A stretch of 64,000 nucleotides of DNA from Sporocytophaga sp. (GTDB lineage: Bacteria > Bacteroidota > Bacteroidia > Cytophagales > Cytophagaceae), in NCBI RefSeq assembly GCF_017745095.1, contig NZ_JAGHZZ010000018.1:62001-126000 (forward strand). Direction: 5' to 3'. Positions 15,974-24,800 of this stretch are shown here, one piece after another. A model generated the notes under the pieces. It did no database searches. It saw nothing but the letters and a program-made list of their open reading frames with translations, and had not been told where the DNA came from. A program made the translations under genes and the position numbers. The stretch's first letter is position 1, and the number at the start of each line of letters is the position of its first letter.

Positions 15974-17893
15974 TTGCAGGATATACATAAAATATTACTC
16001 CAGTATTTCGGTTACTCTCAATTCAGACCTCTTCAGGAAGAAATTATTTCCTGTGTTTTGAACGGAAAGGATACTCTAGCCTTGCTTCCTACAGGAGGTG
16101 GGAAATCACTCTGTTTTCAGGTGCCAGGACTTGCTATGGATGGCCTTTGCATAGTTGTTTCCCCTCTGATTGCTTTAATGAAAGATCAAGTGGAAAGACT
16201 CAGGGAAAAAGGGATAGCTGCATTTTCAATTCACTCCGGATTGTCTTTTAATGAAATAGATGTTATACTGGATAGGTGTGTATATGATCAGGTAAAATTT
16301 TTATACCTTGCTCCTGAAAGGTTGTCATCAGAAATGCTCATCCAAAGGGTGAAGAAAATGAAAGTAAACCTCCTTGCTGTGGACGAGGCGCATTGCATCT
16401 CTCAATGGGGATATGACTTTCGACCTTCCTATCTCGAAATTGCTACATTTAGACACGTCATCGGTGATTCAGTTCCAATAATGGCATTAACAGCTACCTC
16501 AACTCCTGGAGTAACTCAGGATATTCAGGATAAGCTGGAGTTTAAAAAGCCGAACGTAATCTCAAGGTCTTTTAAAAGAGATAATCTTTCTTTCTCTTGC
16601 TTTAAGGAAGAAAATAAGGAAAGAAAGATTTTGCAGATTCTGAAAAATGTACCGGGAACTGCTATAATCTATGTTCGAAACAGAAAGAAAACAGAAGCCT
16701 TGGCTGTGTTTCTAAATAGGAATAAAATCTCCGCATCTTTTTACCATGCCGGCCTGGACTATTCTACAAGATCAAAGAATCAGGACTTGTGGATCAATAA
16801 TAAAGTAAGAGTTATGGTCGCTACCAATGCCTTTGGTATGGGAATCGATAAACCAGATGTAAGGACAGTCGTTCACTATGACTTTCCTGAAAATCCGGAA
16901 AATTATTACCAGGAGGCTGGAAGGGCAGGAAGGGATGGCAAAAGATGTTATGCGGTTCTTTTGTTCAATGATAAAGATGTTGAAGAGCTTGAAGCAAAGG
17001 TTGAAAGTAATTTTCCAAGCGCAGAAATTATTAAAAGGGTTTATCAGGCTTTGGCTAACTTCTATAAACTTGCAGTAGGCTCATCTCAATTTATAAGTTT
17101 TGATTTTGATATCGAGGCGTTTATTAAGACTTATAAATTGCCTAAAATTCAAACCTATTATGCCTTGAAAAGGCTGGAGCAGGAAGGTATGATTCAGATG
17201 AATGAAGCTTATTATAACCCTTCCAAAGTTTTTATTTCTACTGATAAAACAAGACTTTACGAATATCAGCTGCGTAATCCTGAAGATGATGTTTTTATCA
17301 AGTCTATTTTAAGAATTTATGGAGGAGAGGTATTTTCTAATTATGTAAATATCAGGGAAACAGAAATTGCTAATTACATTCAAAAATCTCAAACCGATGT
17401 AACAAGAAAACTTAGCTTTTTGGATCAAAAGGGTTTGTTAGTTTATGAAAAGCAAAAAGATAAACCTCAGATAGAATTTGTAATGCCAAGAATGGATGCC
17501 TCAGTATTACCTTTAGATTATAAAGATCTTGCTAAACGAAAGGAACTTTATAAGGCAAAGGTAGATGCAATGGTGGGGTATGCTACGAATTCAAATAAAT
17601 GTAGGAGTTTAATGCTGCTGGAATATTTTGGGGAAGAAAATGGTGAAAAGTGTGGTTTGTGCGATGTATGTCTGAAAGAAAAAAAAGAAGACGCCAAAGA
17701 TCATCTTGAAGTCGAACTTTCAGGGAAAATTATAGAAAAGTTAAAGGTAGATTCTTTATTCCCTGAAGATCTCGTGTTTTCATTTAGTTCTACCGAGAAA
17801 GAGGAGGTGCTTAAAGTTATGAGACGCCTCATTGATTCGGGTTGGGTGATTTATCTTGAAGATGGCAGGCTCTCTCTGGCAAAAGATATATAA
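15974..17893 (+). CDS. recQ: RecQ-family ATP-dependent DNA helicase (short form)
   Basis: 3'-5' DNA helicase for recombination and replication-fork repair. The ORF track starts at 15866, but that TTG lies inside the hairpin of the preceding terminator and its first 36 residues do not resemble RecQ. A TTG at 15974 gives (M)QDIHKILLQYFGYSQFRPLQEEII, the normal RecQ N-terminus, and about 639 residues. Walker A is PTGGGKSLCFQ, the DEAH box is VDEAHCISQWGYDFRPSY, and motif VI is YYQEAGRAGRDG. The zinc-binding C-terminal domain has CRSLMLLEYFGEENGEKCGLCDVC, followed by a winged-helix-like end. No HRDC domain is visible. The next gene follows by 21 bases. Confidence 0.92.
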   Translation: MQDIHKILLQYFGYSQFRPLQEEIISCVLNGKDTLALLPTGGGKSLCFQVPGLAMDGLCIVVSPLIALMKDQVERLREKGIAAFSIHSGLSFNEIDVILDRCVYDQVKFLYLAPERLSSEMLIQRVKKMKVNLLAVDEAHCISQWGYDFRPSYLEIATFRHVIGDSVPIMALTATSTPGVTQDIQDKLEFKKPNVISRSFKRDNLSFSCFKEENKERKILQILKNVPGTAIIYVRNRKKTEALAVFLNRNKISASFYHAGLDYSTRSKNQDLWINNKVRVMVATNAFGMGIDKPDVRTVVHYDFPENPENYYQEAGRAGRDGKRCYAVLLFNDKDVEELEAKVESNFPSAEIIKRVYQALANFYKLAVGSSQFISFDFDIEAFIKTYKLPKIQTYYALKRLEQEGMIQMNEAYYNPSKVFISTDKTRLYEYQLRNPEDDVFIKSILRIYGGEVFSNYVNIRETEIANYIQKSQTDVTRKLSFLDQKGLLVYEKQKDKPQIEFVMPRMDASVLPLDYKDLAKRKELYKAKVDAMVGYATNSNKCRSLMLLEYFGEENGEKCGLCDVCLKEKKEDAKDHLEVELSGKIIEKLKVDSLFPEDLVFSFSSTEKEEVLKVMRRLIDSGWVIYLEDGRLSLAKDI

Positions 17894-17914
17894 TTTAAAA
17901 GTTATTTCGAAAAT

Positions 17915-18853
17915 ATGAAAATAGTACTTCTGGATGCGGATACTCTTGGAGAGGTGTCAGCAATTGACGATTTGAAAAAGCTTGGGGATTTTGTAAAATA
18001 CGGATTTACCAAACAGGATGAAGTCATCAATCGCTTATCTGGTGCTGATGTAGCTATTACGAATAAAGTGGTTTTGTCTAAAGAAATTTTGTCCCAGCTG
18101 CCTGATTTAAAACTGATTTGTGTAGCAGCAACAGGTACAGATAATATAGATATTGCTTTTGCATCTGAAAAGGGGATTCCGGTAAAAAATGTCAAAGGGT
18201 ATTCAACTGACAGTGTTGCGCAGCATACATTCTCATTGCTACTTCACCTGGTAGATAAACTTGAACATTATAATAATTATGTCCTCAGTGGGGGATATTG
18301 TAAAAGCGCAATTTTCACTTCTCTGGCCCGTCCATACTGGGAGATTAAGGGAAAAGTTTTTGGAATTATCGGACTAGGCGCTATTGGAAAAAGGGTTGCA
18401 GCTATAGCAACGGCTTTTGGGTCAAAAGTAATTTACTATTCTACCTCGGGAGTGCATGATGATCCCGATTTTAAAAGAGTTGATTTGGAGGAATTATTAA
18501 AACAGAGTGATGTAATATCTATTCATTCTCCTTTGAATGAGAAGACTCGTGGGCTGATTGGTGAGAAAGAATTTAAACTGATGAAAGAAAATGCAATCCT
18601 GATAAATGTTGGTAGGGGAGGAATAGTTAATGAAAATGCACTTATTGAAGCCTTGAATGATAATAGGATCGCAGGTGCTGGTATAGATGTTTTTGAGAAA
18701 GAACCAATGGTTGCTTCCAGTCCTATTCTGAAAATTAAAAACAAAGAGGGTCTTGTTGTAACTCCTCATATTGCTTGGGCAAGTATTGAAGCAAGAGGTA
18801 GATTGGTAGAGGGGATTATTAGTAATATTAATGAGTGGAAAGCTAAATGCTGA
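17915..18853 (+). CDS. D-2-hydroxyacid dehydrogenase (hydroxypyruvate/glycerate dehydrogenase-like)
   Basis: 312 residues, usual length for the family. The NAD-binding Rossmann motif is KVFGIIGLGAIGKRVAAIATAFG near residue 150. The catalytic set is recognisable: the substrate-binding stretch AATGTDNIDIAFASEKGIPVKNVKGYST, the Arg in NVGRGGIVNENALIEAL, the Glu in DVFEKEP, and the His in TPHIAW. Such enzymes interconvert 2-ketoacids and D-2-hydroxyacids with NAD(P)H; the segment arrangement is closest to glycerate/hydroxypyruvate reductases, but the substrate is inference. It follows recQ closely and ends at a bidirectional terminator shared with pgk. Confidence 0.9.
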   Translation: MKIVLLDADTLGEVSAIDDLKKLGDFVKYGFTKQDEVINRLSGADVAITNKVVLSKEILSQLPDLKLICVAATGTDNIDIAFASEKGIPVKNVKGYSTDSVAQHTFSLLLHLVDKLEHYNNYVLSGGYCKSAIFTSLARPYWEIKGKVFGIIGLGAIGKRVAAIATAFGSKVIYYSTSGVHDDPDFKRVDLEELLKQSDVISIHSPLNEKTRGLIGEKEFKLMKENAILINVGRGGIVNENALIEALNDNRIAGAGIDVFEKEPMVASSPILKIKNKEGLVVTPHIAWASIEARGRLVEGIISNINEWKAKC

Positions 18854-18931
18854 AATTAAAAGTGATTCATTGCATGGTAACTGTTCTTTTCAGATCATGG
18901 TTTTAACAAGAAAAACATTAAAGGACAATAT

Positions 18932-18967
18932 AAAAAAAAGAGACTGATTTTTCAGTCTCTTTTTTTA
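18932..18967. terminator. Bidirectional terminator between the dehydrogenase gene and pgk
   Basis: AAAAAAAGAGACTGA / TCAGTCTCTTTTTTT with a loop of about 4 bases; A and T tracts flank both sides. Confidence 0.88.
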
Positions 18968-18988
18968 TTGATTATGTTTAATAAGGGC

Positions 18989-20173
18989 TTATTGAAGAGC
19001 TGCAACACCTGGAAGAACTTTTCCTTCCATGTATTCAAGAAGTGCACCACCACCAGTAGAAACATAAGATACATCATCTCCGAAACCAAGGTTGTTGATT
19101 GCAGCAGCTGAATCACCACCTCCGATAAGAGAGAATCCACCTTTTTTAGTAGCATTCACAACTGCTTTAGCAACAGCTACAGTTCCTTTTTCGAAACTTG
19201 GCATTTCGAAAACTCCCATAGGGCCATTCCAAAGTAAAGTTTTAGATTTGTCGATTACCTCAGAGAAGCTTCTTTGAGATTCAGGTCCGATATCAAGTCC
19301 CATCCAGCCATCAGGAATGTTTCTGTTAGGGGCTATTTGGGTAGCAGCATTGTTGTCAAATTTATCAGCAACTACAGTATCAATTGGAAGGATTAGATTT
19401 ACTCCTTTGTTTTTTGCTTTCTCAATCAGAGATTTTGCTAATTCAACTTTGTCAGCTTCAAGTAGAGAGGTTCCGATATTTCCACCAAGAGCTTTTGCGA
19501 AAGTATATGACATTCCACCACCGATGATAAGATTGTCCACTTTGTCAAGAAGTCTTTCGATAATAAGGATTTTATCAGAAATTTTTGCACCACCCATGAT
19601 TGCAGTAAAAGGCTTATCCGCTTTCTCTAGGATTTTGTTTGCATTGTCAAGTTCTGCCTGCATTACATATCCGCAAACTCTGTCATTGAAGAATTTAGCG
19701 ATAATCGCAGTAGAAGCATGGGCTCTATGAGCAGTTCCGAAAGCATCATTTACATACACATTTCCAAGTTTGGAAAGTTTTTGAGCAAATGCTTCGTCTC
19801 CTTTTTCTTCTTCTTTATAGAATCTTAGGTTTTCAAGTAAAAGGATTTCACCGGCCTTTAAATTTGCAGCAAGTTTTTCAGCATCATCACCAATACAGTC
19901 TGTTGCAAATTTAACTGTAATGTTAAAGGTTTTATTAAGGTAAGCCAGAAGATGTTTCAAAGAGTATTTTTCTTCATATCCACCTTTTGGCCTTCCTAGG
20001 TGAGACATAAGGATAACACTTCCTCCGTCTTTAAGAATTTTGTTTACTGTCGGAATTACAGCTTTAAGACGGGTGTCGTCAGTAATTTCGTATTTATCGT
20101 TTAAGGGCACATTGAAATCAACCCTAACCAAGGCTTTTTTACCTGAAAAATTAAAGGTGTCTACAGTTTTCAT
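18989..20173 (-). CDS. pgk: Phosphoglycerate kinase
   Basis: 394 residues, full length. It transfers phosphate between 1,3-bisphosphoglycerate and ADP in glycolysis and gluconeogenesis. Signature RVDFNVPLN is near residue 17; substrate-binding SHLGRPKG near residue 60 and LLENLRFYKEEEKGDEAFA near 112 are intact. The C-terminal nucleotide domain has LWNGPMGVFEMPSFEKGT and the GGGDSAAAINNLG loop. It is transcribed on the minus strand, downstream of a ferredoxin gene that has its own terminator, so it is probably an independent unit. Confidence 0.98.
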   Translation of the reverse strand: MKTVDTFNFSGKKALVRVDFNVPLNDKYEITDDTRLKAVIPTVNKILKDGGSVILMSHLGRPKGGYEEKYSLKHLLAYLNKTFNITVKFATDCIGDDAEKLAANLKAGEILLLENLRFYKEEEKGDEAFAQKLSKLGNVYVNDAFGTAHRAHASTAIIAKFFNDRVCGYVMQAELDNANKILEKADKPFTAIMGGAKISDKILIIERLLDKVDNLIIGGGMSYTFAKALGGNIGTSLLEADKVELAKSLIEKAKNKGVNLILPIDTVVADKFDNNAATQIAPNRNIPDGWMGLDIGPESQRSFSEVIDKSKTLLWNGPMGVFEMPSFEKGTVAVAKAVVNATKKGGFSLIGGGDSAAAINNLGFGDDVSYVSTGGGALLEYMEGKVLPGVAALQ

Positions 20174-20220
20174 ATCGCAAATTTTAAGGAGGCCAATATT
20201 AAAGAAATCTTGGTAAAATA

Positions 20221-20253
20221 AAAAAGGTGATATTGAATTATCACCTTTTTTTA
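20221..20253 (-). terminator. Terminator after the ferredoxin gene
   Basis: AAAAAGGTGATA / TATCACCTTTTTTT stem with a short loop, between the ferredoxin stop and pgk. Confidence 0.8.
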
Positions 20254-20274
20254 ATATTAGAAATTAAATTTCAA

Positions 20275-20622
20275 TTATTCTGCATGAAGCCATGCTTTTT
20301 TAGCTAGTAGAGTCTCTTCCTCCTCCACATTATCTGGATCAGGAACGCAACAATCTACAGGACAAACCGCTGCGCATTGAGGTTCTTCATGAAATCCCAT
20401 ACACTCGGTACATTTGTTTGCAACAATATAGTAAAACTCATCAGAAACAGGTTCTTGAGGGCTTTTTGCGTCCATCGAAGACCCATCTTCAAGTTCAATC
20501 TCACTTAATTTAGTGCCTCCTGAGTAATTCCACTGTACACCGCCCTCATAAATTGCTGTATTAGGGCATTCCGGCTCACAAGCTCCACAGTTTATACACT
20601 CATCGGTAATCATTATAGCCAT
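20275..20622 (-). CDS. 4Fe-4S dicluster ferredoxin
   Basis: 115 residues, small acidic electron carrier. Two cluster motifs are present: [12 protein letters not shown] near residues 9-20, and [18 protein letters not shown] near 75-92, the second with the longer insert typical of 2[4Fe-4S] Allochromatium-type ferredoxins. A 40-residue insertion separates them. It is transcribed divergently from a LuxC-type acyl-CoA reductase; their promoters interleave. This layout suggests, but does not show, that it could donate electrons in lipid or fatty-aldehyde metabolism. Confidence 0.93.
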   Translation of the reverse strand: MAIMITDECINCGACEPECPNTAIYEGGVQWNYSGGTKLSEIELEDGSSMDAKSPQEPVSDEFYYIVANKCTECMGFHEEPQCAAVCPVDCCVPDPDNVEEEETLLAKKAWLHAE

Positions 20623-20677
20623 GACGTACTCCTTCTTTATTAAATAATTTAAATGGTTTAAAAAGTGTTTTAAGCAA

Positions 20678-20708
20678 CAAAATTAAGCACAATTTGATTC
20701 TCAATCAA
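20678..20708 (-). promoter_or_regulatory. Promoter for the ferredoxin gene
   Basis: On the minus strand, TTG (20708-20706), 20 bases, then TAATTTTG (20685-20678), a match to the Bacteroidota form. It interleaves with the plus-strand promoter at 20693-20725. Confidence 0.5.
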
Positions 20709-20725
20709 TATAAATCCTAATTTTG
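20693..20725 (+). promoter_or_regulatory. Promoter for the LuxC-type gene
   Basis: TTTG (20693-20696), 21 bases, TAATTTTG (20718-20725). The start codon is 32 bases after the -7 box. Confidence 0.55.
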
Positions 20726-20757
20726 CAGAAATACTACATTTCTACAATTCAATTTTA

Positions 20758-21771
20758 ATGGAGACGGGACTTTCCAAAAGGGCAGATGCTTTTGTGGCAT
20801 TGGGAAAATATTTAAATAATTTATCTGATAATGAGTTAGATACATGGGCCAGGCAGGCAGAAAATAACAATAGTTGGTTTACGAATGCTAATGTTAAGCA
20901 TGCATTAAATGGAATCATAGCTTTATTGGATGAAAAAAAACTCAGGCAATGGATTGAGGGATATTCATCTGCCTACAAATCCAAAAATGTAGGGGTCGTG
21001 ATGGCAGGAAATATTCCTGCTGCCGGTTTTCATGATTTTTTATGTGTCCTTTTAACCGGACATCATTTTTATGGGAAATTAGCAGCTACGGATAATGTTC
21101 TCCTTCGGAAAATTGCCGCATTATTAATAGAAATTGAACCTGCATTTGCAGATAAAATTTCTTTTCAGGATATGCTTAAAAATATGGATGCATATATTGC
21201 TTCAGGAAGTGATAATTCTGCCAAATATTTTAAAGCATATTTTTCCAAAGTACCTCATATCGTTAGGAGAAACAGATCTTCGGTGGCAATCTTAAATGGG
21301 GAAGAAGGAGAGGGTGAGTTAAAACTTTTATCAGAAGATATCTTCACTTATTTCGGATTGGGGTGCAGAAATGTATCAAAACTGTTTGTTCCTAAGGGAT
21401 ATAATTTTGATACTTTCTACAGAAATATGAACAAGTTCGAGGGGATACTAAATTTTCATAAATATGCCAATAATTATGATTATCAGAAATCAATTTTCCT
21501 GTTAAACAAGGTAGATCATTTGGACAATGGCTTCCTGATGTTAAAAAGGGATGAGCAAATTGTATCGCCTATATCGGTTGTATATTTTGAGGAGTACGAA
21601 GATCTTGCGGCCTTACAGTCTAAATTATCATCTAATCAGGAAAAAATTCAGGTTGTATTGTCAGCTAATGGCTGGTACTCGGATTCGGTTGCCTTCGGAA
21701 GTGCTCAATGTCCTGCACCATGGGATTACGCTGATAATATTGATACCATGAAATTTTTGATGGAGTTATAA
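20758..21771 (+). CDS. LuxC-type acyl-CoA reductase
   Basis: 337 residues, somewhat shorter than LuxC of luminous bacteria (about 480). The aldehyde-dehydrogenase-like core contains VGVVMAGNIPAAGFHDFLCVLLTGHHFYGKLA near residues 79-110 and the catalytic cysteine region FTYFGLGCRNVSKLFVPKGY near 195-215. LuxC enzymes reduce activated acyl groups to aldehydes with NADPH. No luxD, luxE or luxAB is present, so this is not a luminescence operon; a role in membrane lipid or aldehyde metabolism is inference. It is divergent from a ferredoxin gene and ends at a very strong terminator. Confidence 0.88.
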   Translation: METGLSKRADAFVALGKYLNNLSDNELDTWARQAENNNSWFTNANVKHALNGIIALLDEKKLRQWIEGYSSAYKSKNVGVVMAGNIPAAGFHDFLCVLLTGHHFYGKLAATDNVLLRKIAALLIEIEPAFADKISFQDMLKNMDAYIASGSDNSAKYFKAYFSKVPHIVRRNRSSVAILNGEEGEGELKLLSEDIFTYFGLGCRNVSKLFVPKGYNFDTFYRNMNKFEGILNFHKYANNYDYQKSIFLLNKVDHLDNGFLMLKRDEQIVSPISVVYFEEYEDLAALQSKLSSNQEKIQVVLSANGWYSDSVAFGSAQCPAPWDYADNIDTMKFLMEL

Positions 21772-21774
21772 ATA

Positions 21775-21810
21775 AAAAAGCCCCCCGACCAAGGTCGGGG
21801 GGCTTTTTTA
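21775..21810. terminator. Very strong bidirectional terminator
   Basis: AAAAAAGCCCCCCGACC-aa-GGTCGGGGGGCTTTTTT: 17 perfect base pairs with a 2-base loop. It ends both the LuxC-type gene and the giant minus-strand adhesin gene. Confidence 0.95.
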
Positions 21811-24800
21811 TTATCTGATAATTTCAATCCAACCTTTATATGCTTTGCCATTTGGTAAAAGCAGGTCGTAGAAATAAACTCCATCCGGTTGATCTTCTCC
21901 ATCCCAACTGTTATCATAGTTGTCACTTGCAAAGACCCTGCTACCCCATCTGTTATGAACATAGAATTTAGATCCGTATGGTATTGACATGATTTCGAAT
22001 CTATCGTTTTTACCATCTCCATTCGGTGTAAACATATTTGGAATAAAGAATCCGGATCCAACTACTACTTCTTTTTCTAGTTTACAGCCGTTTCCGTCCT
22101 TGATATAAATTTTATATTCTCCAGGAGCAAGGTTACTATAGCTGTTCAATGTTGAATCTGCTAATACATAGGTTGAATATACAAGGTCATCATTACTAAT
22201 TAAATAGAATGGTGTACCTCCCTGTATGTCATAAACATATATAGTGCCTGAGTTGATTTCTCTTGAACTCTTGATCACAAATGTTTCAGCAGTGATAGGC
22301 TCTGGCTCATTGATGATAATATTAGAATTGTAGATAGTATCATAATCAGTTCCATTGAATAGGTAATAGCCACCGATAGGGAATGGTACATCGCAATCCC
22401 CATTCTTAATACCCATTGAATAAATACCTGCACCTAAATCAGGGATAACATTTTTCGTAGTCGTATCAATATTGTATAGATAATAAGTAATATATGGTTG
22501 TCCAGGTCGTTGTAGCGAATCAATGTAGATCTCTCCTTTCTTTTCATTGAAACAAGGTACATCTTTGGTTCTTATATATGGCATTGGTCCGATACGAATT
22601 AAGGTTGTATCAGCATAGGCAACACAATTATTGGCGTCTTTAATTTTAAAGCGGTATGTATTTACAAAAAGATTGCTGAATACATTTTTGGTTTCATATG
22701 TATTAGTGTCTATAGCATACAAATATGGTGTACTACCGCCAACCCCGTTTATAGTCACGCTACCTTCATTTGAACAGGTAATTTGTTTTACATCACTCAT
22801 GATAATCCTAATCTGCTCCGGCTCTGGAATTTCAAACGGATAAGATACCGGACATTGATCATCTTTATTAGAGATCACAAGTGTAGATTTTCCTCCTGAC
22901 AGGTTATCAAATTCACCAGTATTGTTCTTTGTACCATTTAATGTGAAAATATATGGTTGAAGACCTCCGGTTATGTTTGATAGTTTGATAGAACCATTCT
23001 CATCACCAAAACACTTAACCCCGGTAATTTCTTCCACTATTTTCGAAATATTAATAGTATCTGGAGCTGTAACTTTGGCTGATAAAGAATCCGCACAACC
23101 ATTCTTGTCGATTACTTTTACAAAATAATCATTTTGAGAAAGGTTTGTGAAAACAGGAGCAGTGCCGTAAGTACCATTGTTTATAGAATATTTAAAGCCT
23201 CCATTTCCTCCTGCAACTTCCAAATGTATTTCTCCATTATTTGAATTTGCACAAGGCTTGATCGTCATGATGGTATCAATGCCCAGAACAAGTTTCTGAG
23301 GCTCTTTAATTTCTACAGGGTAGTCGTCGTATGGACAACCTGTAACATCATAGATTGAAACTGCATAAATACCTTTTTTCAATCCGGTAAAAGTAGAACT
23401 TTGCTGATAGATACCTCCATCAAGAGCAAACAAATATTGTCCGGATCCTCCTTTAAAATTAGCAAGAGAAATAATACCATCAGATTTACCAAAGCAAGAT
23501 ACATCTTTGGATAAGTTGTCAATAATAAGTTTTTCTATGGATATTTTTACTGAGTCAACTTTACTTTCGCATATATTATCCTTCACAACAATCTTGATTA
23601 ATGTATCAGAATAGATTGGTCTTGAAAACATATTGGATTTTTGGAAGGTTTTTCCTCCATCAAACGAATAACCAATATAAACTTCCGGAATTGTAATCGT
23701 AACTGTTTTAGATTTACAGATAGGATTTGGATTCACAACAGGAGTAAGCTGCATCGGAAGAGGCTCGTTTATTTCGAACATATCCTTATAGGTACAGTTT
23801 TTAGCATCTTTAAAGGTTACAAAATAAATACCTGCTGGTAGATCATAGTTGTTTGGTCCAGTCAATGTGCTTGGCGTCCATTCGTAATTTGAATATGGTC
23901 CTGTTCCACCTGAAATATTCAGATGTAATTCTATCTGTCCGTCTGATTTTCCATTACATGAAACGTCTTTTACAGCACTTGCATGATCAACAATCAGGGT
24001 GTCAGGTTGAGTAATAATAAAGGTAGTATCTTTGCGACATGAATTCTGGTCAGTGATTTTTACATCATAAGTTCCAGGTGTTAGATTACTCAACTTAGCA
24101 TCAGTATCTAATGTACTCCATAAATAACTGTATGCCGGAGTACCTCCGGTTGGAGTCATTTCAATGGATCCATTACTGCCTTTGTAGCACTGAACATTAG
24201 TCACAATTGACTTAGCATGAAGTGGAGCTGGTTCATTGATAGTAAAGCTTAAAGTTTCACTACATCCACCGGCGTCAGTAATTTTTACACTATGAGCACC
24301 TTTACCTAAATTCTGAATATTGTTTGCTGTCTCTCCGGAATCCCACAGATAACTATAAGGTGATGATCCTCCGGAAGTAACATTTACATTAATACTACCA
24401 TCGCTTGAACCATTACAAGTAATGTTTGTTTTGACAGTGTCATATGTAAATCCATCTGGTTCTTCGATTACAAAATTGGAGTCTAAAGTACACCCGTTTG
24501 CATCAGTTACCGTTAGTTTATAGGTTCCTTTACCAAGATTAGAGATTCCCTGAGTTGTTACGTTCTCTGGCCATAGATAAGTATATGGAGCTGTACCTCC
24601 AGTTACGGAAGTAATAGTTATGGTACCATTTGTACTTCCTTTACAAACAGGTTCGCTGATATTAGCAGTAATGGCTAAAGGTGTTGGCTGATTTACAATG
24701 AAGTCCTGTGACTGATAATTACATCCTTTGTCATCACTGAATTTTACCTTGTAAGTTCCAGCCTTTACATCAATTAGCTCTTGTGTCGTTGCCCCATTTG

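Noticed and set aside
19317-19730. 137-codon plus-strand ORF inside pgk
   Set aside because: Antisense shadow; low-complexity Ser/Leu/Ile composition typical of reversed coding.
20758-21771. Bioluminescence operon
   Set aside because: Only a LuxC-type gene is present; no luxA, luxB, luxD or luxE nearby.
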